A stretch of DNA of 57,605 bases from Ectocarpus siliculosus (Eukaryota; Sar; Phaeophyceae; Ectocarpales; Ectocarpaceae), in contig FN649731.1 in the NCBI GenBank assembly GCA_000310025.1, positions 2,404,933-2,462,537 of the forward strand, in the 5' to 3' direction. The translations under genes and the position numbers were made by a program. This document shows positions 37,677 to 46,640 of this stretch, piece after piece. Below the pieces are notes generated by a model. It was given only the letters and a program-made list of their open reading frames with translations, was not told where the DNA came from and searched no databases. The stretch's first letter is position 1. The number at the start of each line of letters is the position of its first letter.

Positions 37677-38345
37677 TCAACTCAGACTAAAATTATACAG
37701 GGCACCGTATTGTGGCTTCAACTGAGCCCGAACGATTTTCGGCAGACCCAGCCGCCACAGATCGGATTTGACAAAGTGCGGCGCGCCATCCCACCCCTTT
37801 GACAGCCCTTCCCAGGTGTTCTCCTCTTCTTTGTCGAAACCAATTCATTGTGCCTCCACATCAAAGCAAAGGCCGTCTTCCGCCTCCGACATGTCCACAA
37901 TCCCCTCCATCTCGAAACCCTCCTTCAACTCGGCCGTGATTTCGAGAGCGGCATCGGCGTACAACCGCAAGCGCGCGATGTGGACATCCCGAACTTCACC
38001 TAACACGATGTTCTGGACTCCGTACACGTCCGGTCTCTCGGTGGCGACAATCCTCCGGGGCCTCGTCCAGGTCATGAGAATTTCAGTGTCGACCCACGCT
38101 GGCGAACGTGCACCACCAACACGTTAGCCCCCCACCACGAAATCAGGTAGAGTCCCAACACTTGCAGACGCTCGGTGCTTACTTCCCTTGTGCTGTTGAT
38201 GTTGGCTCAACAACATACTGCACCTTCGGCCGCAAAGCGTTCTCGTCCAAGACGTCCACCTTCCATTCGGCGCCTGTGGACGACGCCAAAGTTGAAAACG
38301 CGGAGCGCGGCGCTCTACCAAGTATGACGTAGTACGGCGTTTAAC
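37677..38345 (-). pseudogene. Ty3/gypsy chromovirus pol 3' end (integrase C terminus plus chromodomain), broken
   Basis: Read on the minus strand, 38345-38190 encodes GRAPRSAFSTLAS...EWKVDVLDENAL, matching the region just after the integrase core of the plus-strand element at 57.2 kb. After an internal deletion and frameshifts, 38075-37848 encodes MTWT...YGVQNIVLGEVRD...ARLRLYADAALE and enters a chromodomain. The chromodomain continues IGFDKEEENTWEGLSKG, with a stop TGA at 37845-37847 where an aromatic residue (Trp, one base away) is expected, and the frame ends at 37677. Chromodomains guide chromovirus integration to marked chromatin. Compared with the 57-kb copy the part before the GRAPR block is missing. 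This is a dead fragment of a heterokont-like chromovirus. Confidence 0.8.
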
Positions 38346-38600
38346 CCTAGAGAAAGAGGTACACCCCGTTGGTTCAACCTTGCACAACGCAAGGAGAGGC
38401 AACGCCATCTGACACAGAAAAATAGAGAAAAAGAGAGAAAAAAGAGAGAAAAAAAGGAAAAAAAGAGAAACAGAGAAAAATGCAAAGGAAACAGGAAGGA
38501 CAGAGCACAAGAAACGAAAAAGAGCGAGTACAAAAAGGGACCAGGCCGAAAGTAACAATAAATTAGAAACAGAAAAAGGCACCCGGTGGGGAGACCACTA
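38346..38600. repeat. Purine-rich tract
   Basis: From about 38417 to 38500 the + strand is almost pure purine, with repeated GAGAAAAA units. The tract separates the chromovirus remnant from the LINE 3' end. It could be a simple-sequence expansion or the 3' tail of another retroelement; its orientation is opposite to a poly-A tail of the minus-strand LINE. Confidence 0.5.
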
Positions 38601-38722
38601 ACGAACAAGTGAACACGCAAACATGACCACCAACCAGCCATACACTGTAATGGTACTTTATCACTCGTGGTGGGTTGGTGTAATGGTTTATTTGTTGGGG
38701 GGGGGAATTATACAACAAAAAC

Positions 38723-39859
38723 TCAACCCAGCATGTATCGCGCCACTTGGTCCGTCTCTTCTCGTTTGCTTTCTTCCCTCGCCGTCTCGTCCGTCTGCTG
38801 CCCCCTTCCCGCCCCATTGGTTGTTGGCTTGTGGTCTCGTTTGAGCGCTCGTTGTCGGCTGGCCTCTTCTTCCTCCTTGTGCCATGAGGTCATTAACCTC
38901 TCAACTCCCTTCAGCACCGCCGCATGCCAGGGTACTCCCCCTTCCACCTTTGCGGCTTCAGTCCACTCAAATTTCGGTGCCGTGTCTTTCGGTACCGGGA
39001 TTCCGAAACAACATGGATCGATTGTCGTAGGTACGTGGTCGGCCCCGAATGCCTTCAGGTCGTCGAGCACACACTTCGGCCAGTTCTGTTCCTGTCCCCC
39101 CCTACCGCGCTTCTCCCCCCCCGCCAGCTCGCCGAGCATCAGTCGTTTCGGGAGTCGCCCGTCTGGCGGTCTTGCCAATGCTCCCGCGAACAGTAGGCGT
39201 CGTTGTCGGATCGTGGCTTCAACGCTCTGGCATCCGACCCTCTTCAGCGTCTGGGCGTAGGAGAGCTGCCGGTAGGTGTCTTTCTTGCGCTTGTACCCGA
39301 TACCTCGAAGGAGCATTCGGTGATGTACCGACCGCAGCGTCTGATAGTGGCAGGTGAGTGGTGACCATGTCATGCAGCCGTATAGCAGTGCCTCCATCGC
39401 CTTTGCCTGGAGCAGGCGGATCTTGAGTCGGAATGGCGCTTTCGGTCTGTCGAAGAGCTCCCAGCCATATCGCCTCAGGTATGCCCACGCTCCTCTGCTC
39501 CTGTAGTTGCTCTCCAGGCTGAGGTCACCATGTTCGTCGACGAGGTCATCGAGGTACCGGAACTCGGTCGTCTTGGGCGTATTTCTGTCCCGCGGCTTCG
39601 ATGGCCAGCTATAGAGGCGAGGGGGGCTGTGGTGTTGTAGTCGGCTTGTCCTTCGGCGCATCCGGAGCGTCTCCATCTTCTTCTCCGATACCGTCAGCCC
39701 GAACTCCCCGAACACCTCAACGATGGTGGTTATCATTCTCGCTAGTCCTTGTGCAGACCTCGATACGATGCCAGCATCATCGGCATACAGCATCCCCCAT
39801 ACTGCCCTCCGTACTCGGTCAAGGGGTGTCTCCTCCCCCCCCCCGCTTGCGTCTTCCAA
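38723..39859 (-). pseudogene. LINE: 3' half of reverse transcriptase and C-terminal region
   Basis: This open segment of about 378 residues begins immediately beyond the SINE. It holds the RT catalytic YADD box (39776-39787 on the + strand) in the context WGMLYADDAGIVS, then the thumb region and the C-terminal segment with YLDDLV, ALLYGCMTW, HHRMLLRGIGYKRKK, RRLLFAGALAR and RLPKRLMLGELAGG. This order is typical of LINE C termini. No frameshift is evident within it, so this half decayed less than the rest. Confidence 0.85.
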
Positions 39860-39862
39860 TCA

Positions 39863-40182
39863 GCCGGTCGCCCCGGTGGTCTCGTTGGTATCCTCGAAAC
39901 CTTCTAGAGGTCAGTTCAGGGGTTCGAATGCCGGCGTAAGCGAGCTTTTCTTGCAAAGTGAGCTTTTCTCTCGCTTCCGCTTCTGGCCTAGTGGATAGCG
40001 CTAGTTCGTGTGTACACAGACAGAAGAGAGTGCTGAACTCTTCTCGCATTAGAAATCGAAGGCAAAGTACCGAAGGAGGGGAGGGAAGAGAGGGGGTCTT
40101 CTGTGCAACCACAGGTTGGAGTAAACGGCACTAGTGCTGTGAGCGCTGATTTGAAGTGAAGCCAAAAAATAAAACAAGAAAG
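39863..40182 (+). mobile_element. tRNA-related SINE, copy 2, nested in the LINE
   Basis: This is a second copy of the 36.0-kb SINE in the same orientation. It keeps the first A-box region (TGGTCTCGTTGG), a slightly mutated B box (GGTTCGAATGCC), the second A-box-like TGGCCTAGTGG and the body down to GATTTGAAGTGAAG. It ends in an A-rich tail (CCAAAAAATAAAACAAGAAAG). It splits the minus-strand RT between the GV-R-QG block and the YADD block, so it inserted after the LINE arrived. No clear target duplication is visible. Confidence 0.8.
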
Positions 40183-40197
40183 CACACCAGGCTCCGC

Positions 40198-41346
40198 AGA
40201 AAAACATCATCCTCGCTGAATCGGATGACAACGACCTCGAGGACCGCGGCGAAGAAGATGTTGAACAGCAGTGGGGACAGCACCATCCTTGTCGCACGCC
40301 CTGTGTGACGAAGTACCCGTCCGATAGTTCTCCGTCGTCCATGCGCACCCGGTCCCACATTCCATCGTGGAATTGGCGGATAACTTTGATCAGCTTCGCT
40401 GAAATCCCGGCCCTGGCCACCATCTTGTATAACATCTCTCGGTCCACGGAATCATACGCCTTCTTCAGGTCGACGAAGCACATGTACAGCGGTATTTTCT
40501 TTCTCCGCCCCAGCTCCTGGGGGCGGCGCACGACGAACAGCATGTCGATGGCGGATCGCCCGGGTCGAAATCCGCACTGTTCCTCCTGGAGGATGTTGTT
40601 GGCTTCGCAGAAGGCGCTGAGACGGTTGGTAACGATCTTGACGGGGACCTTACCTACGTGAGATAGTAGCGAAATCCCCCTGTAGTTGTTACAGTTGGAC
40701 CGGTCACCCTTCTTGAACAGCACCTTGACGGTGGCATCCTTTCACTCTTGCGGAATATCTCCTGCGTTCCACACTGTACGAGGATGGTATGGAGGTGCCC
40801 CAGGACGAAGGGTTCGTCGTCATCGATCTTGAGCAACTCGGCAGGGAGGGAGTCATGGCCGGGTGCCTTCCAGTTCTTCAGGCCTTTCGTTGTCCCTTCC
40901 ACCTCCTCGAGGTCTGGCACCTCTCCCAACCGTTGAGTGTCACGTGTCGCTGGCCGCTGCGTCACTCGTTCGATGATGTCTGGGTTCAGGGTAGGGGATT
41001 TGGTGTTGAGTAGGGTGCTGAAGAATCTCGCCCACCGCTGGAGGATGTCGTCCCTGTTCCGGAGCAGTACACCGTTCTCATCCATGACGAACTGCTGTCC
41101 GCCCGCTTGTCTCCCGCTCAGGCCCACTGATCTCATGTCACGTTCTTTGTAGATTGCTTCGAGTTCAGTTACATATCCGTTCAGGTGGGCATGAATGCCG
41201 CTTCGACTGCTATAGCTCCCATACACGCTACTTTGAGAACCCTCCACGTTGCTGAGTTCCAATTGCCCCTCATCGCTCGGCGCGCTTCCCGCCGTTTGGT
41301 AAGGGCCTCCTCCAGCGCTGCTCTCGTCTCTGGGGTCTCCCACCAC
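40198..41346 (-). pseudogene. LINE: linker and 5' half of reverse transcriptase, frameshifted
   Basis: The linker leads into WKAPGHDSLPAELLKI, then LFKKGDRSNCNNYRGISLL, QCGFRPGRSAIDMLFVVR and FVDLKKAYDSVDRE, which holds the first catalytic Asp of the RT palm. QGVRQG follows, but one base has been lost just after it: the expected GCVLSPLLFN continues in the next frame. Another shift lies near 40700 between the linker frame and the RT frame. The reading then runs into the SINE insertion below 40198. Confidence 0.8.
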
Positions 41347-41399
41347 TCCTGCGTGCGGCGTCTCCGCGGATCCTCTGCTAGGGTCATCCGCGCTGCTTC

Positions 41400-42589
41400 G
41401 AGGAGAGCATTGGTAAAGTCGGTCGCCAATTCCGCGGCGGCGGTTGTTCGCTCGTCCAGTCGCGTGTCGGGGTTGAGGAGGAACCGATTAGTCACCGCAC
41501 ACCGTGCTGCTTCGAACTGTAATTCCCGTCGGCTGAATTGCTTCTGTTTTGGTTTAGTCCGGACTGCACGGTTGTGGGCAAGCCTGCCACCGAGGTTGAC
41601 GGTGGCTACTACCATCTTGTGGTCTGAGTCTGCTTTGACTGGGCAAACCGGCTGGGGGACGACAACCACGTTAGACACTCGGTCGTGATGTGCCTGCCTT
41701 GTCAGGATGTAGTCAAGGCGCTCGCATCCGGTTCCCGACACACCATTGTATGTGTGCCATATTCCGCCCTTGCGTGTCTCAAAGAACGTGCTTGTATGAG
41801 CTAGCCTGTTTTTCGTTGCGAGGTTCATCAGTAGCATGTCTCATCATGCCTATACATTCCTGTTACCCTTCCGTCCCTTCCGTCCAACCTATTGGCGTCC
41901 AATAGGACGTACACACATTCTTTGAAAGGGGTCCTCCACACGAGACTGTCCAGTTTTCCCCAGAACACACGCTTGCTGTCGGTGGTTGAAGGTTCGGTTG
42001 GAGCATAAGCGGCTACGAAGTTGACGGCTCCGCGGTGGCCTGCCAACAGAAACCTCATGGTCATAAGGTGTTCGTCGATAAACTCCGTAGTAAACGTGGA
42101 TGTCTTGCACAGTGACTCTTTGACGGCTATCCCCACATATGGACTCCACCAGTCTCCTTGCCACAGCAGAACACCCGAAAACCCGCTGCTGCAAATTCCG
42201 TTCGAATTGCCCTCCGTGTCTCCTGCATTCCTACCACCGATACGTCTTGTCTCGCTGCCTCGTTTAAAACGCTGAAGGCTCGCCCGTATCCATTGGCCTC
42301 GTTTACAGCCAAAGTCCGTCAATTTCCAGGTTGCCACCCTAAGAAGTTGACCCTGCTGTCTCTTTCGGGCGGCGTGCGCTGCTCTCTTAGCTAGCCTACG
42401 CGTCGCCCGACCCCTCCTTTTTCTCCATCTTCCCCTCTTTTTTCGTTTCTTTGCGATTTTCTTGCGAACACTCGGGCAAGCGTGACAGTTACCCCGGTTC
42501 TTGCCTTGTTTCCCATAGAGCTGTCTTCTTGTCCCGGAGCGGTGTGGCCCTCCAGCTCTGGACTCTCTCCTTTCCTCTCTTTGGGGCAT
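41400..42589 (-). pseudogene. LINE: basic region and AP-like endonuclease, frameshifted
   Basis: A Lys/Arg-rich stretch (about 42480-42360) precedes the start motif LRVATW near 42340. The conserved catalytic block VVGMQETR is in a different frame (42312-42127), so a frameshift separates them. Later parts return to a third segment (41837 downward) with DYILTR and the terminal SDHKMV motif near 41627, which carries the essential Asp-His pair of the endonuclease fold. All parts of the fold are present, but not in one frame. Confidence 0.75.
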
Positions 42590-42631
42590 ACCCCCACGGC
42601 GTGCCCATTGCCCAAGACCAAATCGTTAAGG

Positions 42632-42830
42632 CCACCCTGGATCTCACCAATCTCTCCAGCAGAACCTTGCTGTCCGCCAAGCGCCCCCTTGCCAGTAGCG
42701 GATCACGTGGCCATGGCGCCCTACGATGCCCGGCCAGATAAAGATTACAGCTCCGCGGGAGACCAGGACAGCAGCCCCCCCCGCCGAACCTCGCACTCAG
42801 CGAAGCGGGGAAAAACACGCAGGAATAGAT
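42632..42830 (-). repeat. LINE leader segment, inverted partner of 44737-44935
   Basis: About 200 bp, from GGCCACCCTGGATCTCACCA to CAGCGAAGCGGGGAAAAACA, is repeated as the reverse complement at 44737-44935 with about 85-90 percent agreement by eye. It lies just upstream of the minus-strand LINE coding region and is therefore likely its 5' end. The inverted partner would be the 5' end of a second copy on the + strand. Confidence 0.75.
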
Positions 42831-42905
42831 TGTTTTGCTGCCGTCATGAAAAATATGTTTTTGACCCTGACTGACCCTTGTCCGTCAGCCTGATTTATCG
42901 ACAAC

Positions 42906-43046
42906 TGTAGACGCCCCTGAAATTTGGCAGGGTCTTGGACCAGAATCCTCCGCCCCTCGTGGCGTCGGGGGGCTGGTCGATTTACGATTTACCTCCTTGG
43001 TGATGGTATACAGAGTGTATTATTTCACACGAGTCTCTCTCTCTCT

Positions 43047-43090
<44 letters not shown>

Positions 43091-43195
43091 TATTTCTCTC
43101 TCTCTTCCACCTATCTATCTCTCTCTCCTGCCAACACGTCAACCAGACAGACAGAAATCCCAGTTTATCATATGTTAGACACGCATATATCCAAA
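42906..43195 (+). repeat. Short dispersed repeat family, copy F, with internal (CT)n
   Basis: CTGTAGACGCCCCTGAAATT, GGACCAGAATCCTCCGCCCC, GTGGCGTCGGGGGGCTGGTC, ACCTCCTTGGTGATGG and AGAGTGTATTATTTCACACG match copy E. A CT microsatellite of about 90 bp (43033-43125) has expanded in this copy where copy E has only a short CT-rich stretch. The CCTGCCAACACGTCAACCAG...TTTATCATATGTTAGACACG end block is retained. Confidence 0.75.
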
Positions 43196-44165
43196 GTCTA
43201 CCCAGGTACGCTGCGTCCACAAGAGCCTATGTACGACACAGCTACTGGCTTGTTTGTCTGCTGAGAATAATGTCTCAAATGAGGATATATTTTATGGCGC
43301 GCATGCACGTGAGGCTTGTTTTTGAGTCACTTGGTTTGGGGCTGGCTCCTTTTGAACATGGTGGCATTTCTTAATGTCATTGGGGCGTGCTACAAGTAAC
43401 GTACTACTACGCACGCGTACTGCATGCCTTGGGCATGCTTTGGCACTGTTTGTGTGCCGATAGAGTTGGACGTATTGCCTTTTTCGCCGCTGGTGTTCAC
43501 GCCTTCGAGTTTGCCCATACCGGTGTTGTTTCCGATGCATATCTCTAGCGTTACATGTTCATCACCGTCGGTTCATCGACGTTGATAACGAAATCGTGCG
43601 GCATATTTGCGCGTTGGGTGTGATATGGCATACTTCAAAGTACTCCTTTACATATTTGAAGAACGAGCGCTTACCCTCGTGAGGTTAGTAGTAGTACACT
43701 CCTCCATCATTCGGAGTGCTTCTACTAGCTCTTGGCATCCCTGCTGGGCTGGGGTACCTTTTACATCAATGCCTGCTGATTTAAGATCATGGTTGACGCC
43801 ACGTGGAGTACGCCTTTGAATTGTTGGTGTTTTTACATCTACCTACCTGACACACAGGTTTTAGGCGCGCGAGACATACGACTACGTGTTTCCGAGAGTA
43901 TTTGGCGTAACGTGCGCGTTTTGTTTCCATGATGGGGGCATTCATGATGAGACGTATGATTATTAGACAATGTTCCGTAGGAATCTTTTTGGACCTGCCG
44001 TTTGTAAGGTTTTCACCTGCTTTTGCGTACAGGGCTGCTATGCTTGTTGTTGCTCAAGCGATTTGACCGTTCATGGCGAGATTTGTCTGTGTTTTTCTTG
44101 TCGTCAGAGCACAGTTTTTATCAAAGCTTGTCGTGTTCTTCTTAAGAAGAATCGATGCGCGTTGT
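43196..44165. other. Non-coding region, nothing recognised
   Basis: Short open frames only, with no family motif on either strand. No repeat boundaries could be drawn. Confidence 0.4.
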
Positions 44166-44405
44166 CGACAGGGTACTTGGAGATGTTAATGGAACTCCGT
44201 TGTTCTTCCATCCGGGGGGCCTCTGTTGACCTATGGACAAAATGTACTCCTCGTTTGTCTTCCCTTCCACCTTGCGCCCTGCGGAGACTAAACGAGGGGG
44301 ATAACGGAAGGCATATGGCTCTCTTGTCCATACCCCGCAGAAGCGAGGTGGACAGAAACAAAGAAACACTTCTATGTGACCTTTCTCCTACATGCCCCGG
44401 TTGAT
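44166..44405 (+). repeat. Short dispersed repeat family, copy G
   Basis: ACTTGGAGATGTTAATGGAA, TTCTTCCATCCGGGGGGCCT and CTGTTGACC match the first block of copy A and the reverse complement of copy B. The part to about 44400, with CTAAACGAGGGGGATAACGG and CTCTCTTGTCCATAC, resembles the reverse complement of the 34.45-34.55-kb sequence and is echoed near 54.8-54.88 kb. Confidence 0.6.
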
Positions 44406-44736
44406 GCATCTAGAAAAAATATACTTCGAAGTATGTTGGTAAGTGTTATGGACTGAAGAATGGACTGGACCGTACGCAAAGCTTTTCATATTCTATGTTT
44501 TGGCGGTTTACGCCGCCACGCTGAGACAAGCGTTCCAGAACACGCTTGTTATCGGCGTTCGATTTTATTGGATGTCGGTTTTGTTGGGTGCGAAGGAAGG
44601 CGTCCCGCCAGTCCACAAACTGGACATACGCACAATTCTTGACGTGTAATAGGTTATTGGTGGTACAGGCGAGCGTTAGTCATAACTGTAGGGTCAACAA
44701 ATATTTTCTCGTGACAGCAGCAGTGTAAGTTATTCC

Positions 44737-44935
44737 TCCGCGTTTTTCCCCGCTTCGCTGAGTGCGAGGTTAGGCTTGGAAAGCTGCTGTCCTGGTCTCC
44801 CGCAGAGCTGCAATTCTTTATCTGCCCGGGCATCGTAGGGTGTGATGGCCCAGAGACGCTCCGCTAGCAAAGGGGCGCTTGGCGGACAGCAAGGTTCTAC
44901 TGGAGAGATTGGTGAGATCCAGGGTGGGTTTATAT
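44737..44935 (+). repeat. Inverted copy of the LINE leader segment
   Basis: This is the reverse complement of 42632-42830. It is followed on the + strand by sequence with no visible endonuclease or RT coding region, so it is probably a solo fragment or a rearranged piece rather than a complete second LINE. Confidence 0.7.
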
Positions 44936-45479
44936 GTTCTCCCCCCTCGTTACATCCCCATGTTTTCCGCACCAGTCCGTTTTGGATCGATTGAATGGAT
45001 TGGTGACATCGCGTCCAACGTTCATGAGTATGAACGTCTACGACACTCGCGATACTCGGATCTTCCTTCTTATCAGTGATGGCATTCCCGGATGTAGAGT
45101 TTCCCTCAAGGTTATGGAGTGGACGACGATCTGCCGACAATAGATATTTGCCGGCCGAGCTCGGGGCTTTGGTTGAGTCAACTCCCGTTGATGGTTCAAA
45201 ACGCAACGGGCGTGTGGAGCGGAACTTGAAGTACCCGCCGTATTTCCCGGATTTAGAGTTCTCCCGGAAGGCAAAAATCTGGCCAGAGGCGTTTGCTTGG
45301 ATGAAGCTCTTTTCCATGGGAAAATCCGTTCAAGCGGCGTTCACAATCCTCCCTCCATCATTCACGATATCGGACTTTGGATATCGCAACCGGAAGACCA
45401 CGAGTTGAAGGGGGATTGGTTCTTCTACCTCAGCACAGGCAGTGCGTCTACCTCAACACAGGCAGTGCTTCTACCCAAA

Positions 45480-45725
45480 CACAGGCAAGGGGACCGGAGA
45501 GCCATGCCTCTAAGCTGATCCCCGAGGCGTGGCCTCCCCACGTTACAAGGGAGAGGCTGTACCACCAAGGCGTCATAGGGTAGGTTGGGTAGAAGAGAGT
45601 TTTGAATTTTCCCCCGGAGTAGAGAAAGCCACCAGGATGGGAAAACAAGGGGTTACCATCATCATCTCCAGATACTACGATCCAAGCCCCCAGCACAGCC
45701 CGTTCTAGAACGCCGGAAAGCGCAT
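45480..45725 (-). repeat. Short dispersed repeat family, copy H
   Basis: GAGAGCCATGCCTCTAAGCTGATCCC, then CGGAGTAGAGAAAGCCACCAGGATGG, AAACAAGGGGTTACCATCATCATCTCC and CCAAGCCCCCAGCACAGCCC parallel copy B in order and spacing. A short triplication, TCTACC(T/C)(C/A)A(G/A)CACAGGCAGTG, precedes it at 45425-45490. Confidence 0.6.
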
Positions 45726-46640
45726 TTCTACATCTGACAACAAGCGAAAATACGGACAAAGCGCGAACAGCATTGAATGATAACTCGGTATGAACGGTCA
45801 AATCCCCTACCATCAACGAGAATAGCAACTCGTACGAACAGGTGCAATGAAAACCTCACCAATAGGTCAGGTTCAACGGTATCCTCTGGAACCTTGAACA
45901 GCAATCGTTCGATCATGAACGGCCCTCATCATCGATACAAAACGTTTACGCATCTCCAAGGACTCTCGAAAACACTAAGTTATAGATATTTCACCAGAAG
46001 TAGGTGCGTGTGTCAGGTATGCGGTTACCAAACACCAAGGCTAAGGTAAGACATACTCGATCTCGTGTCAAGCAGTAATAAGTAGAGTATTTCGGCGACC
46101 CAGCACATGCCAAGACCAATTAGCAACGCTCCATTTTCGCGAGGGTAAGCGCTACTCTTCAAAATGTATTGAGTACAAGGCACCCCTCCGGAGTGGGGTA
46201 AACAGATAACTTTGGGAAGGGGTGATGCAAGAACATGCAAAAAGCACACAGAGGAAAACAGAGACGCGCTTCTTATACTGCTGTACCACTGCTGCTGTGC
46301 ACCAAGAAAAACAGGTGCGCGCCATTTGTGGGAGGTCGGCGGGAGCTTTTTCAATGATACTCCAAAGACATCCCCTGCAGGATTTCGGCTGCAAACAAAC
46401 ATATTTTTAGCATTTGGTTGGGTTGAAAGCCCGCAGCCGATCGGATGAATGTGAATATGCATGTCCCGGCCCCCCGACTTCGGGCTCGGCGGTCTGCACG
46501 GAGATGTGTGCACTGTTCAGCGTCTCTGCTGACACCGCCACGACGTATATTGCTCGACTGCGGCTGGAAACTGCATACTTGGGGCTCCTTACTCTGTGTG
46601 CGTGGAGAAAAGTACCGCTGCTAACGACTGGGTGATTGAA
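45726..46640. other. Non-coding region before the plus-strand LINE
   Basis: No coding segment with a recognisable family is present. It may include the 5' part of the LINE that follows, but no endonuclease motif was found. Confidence 0.4.

Larger units (their letters stand above)
38700..42830 (-). mobile_element. Non-LTR retrotransposon (LINE) with AP endonuclease and RT, inactivated
   Basis: The element reads right to left: a leader and basic region (42830-42350), an AP-like endonuclease (about 42345-41600), a linker, an RT (about 41180-39700) and a long C-terminal region ending about 38723. LINEs copy their RNA at a nick made by the endonuclease (target-primed reverse transcription). The order EN-RT and the C-terminal KRLMLGELAGGEKRG-type segment place it in the broad Jockey/CR1/L2-like grouping; I cannot assign a clade. 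Several frameshifts split the coding region and a SINE at 39863-40182 interrupts the RT. No poly-A tail is seen at its 3' end. Confidence 0.8.

Noticed and set aside
43033-43125. CT tract as a regulatory pyrimidine element
   Set aside because: It is a microsatellite expansion inside a repeat-family copy; another copy has only a short version.
44730-45317. Minus-strand ORF of 195 codons as a gene
   Set aside because: Its C-terminal half is the antisense of the LINE leader repeat also found at 42632-42830; no other support.
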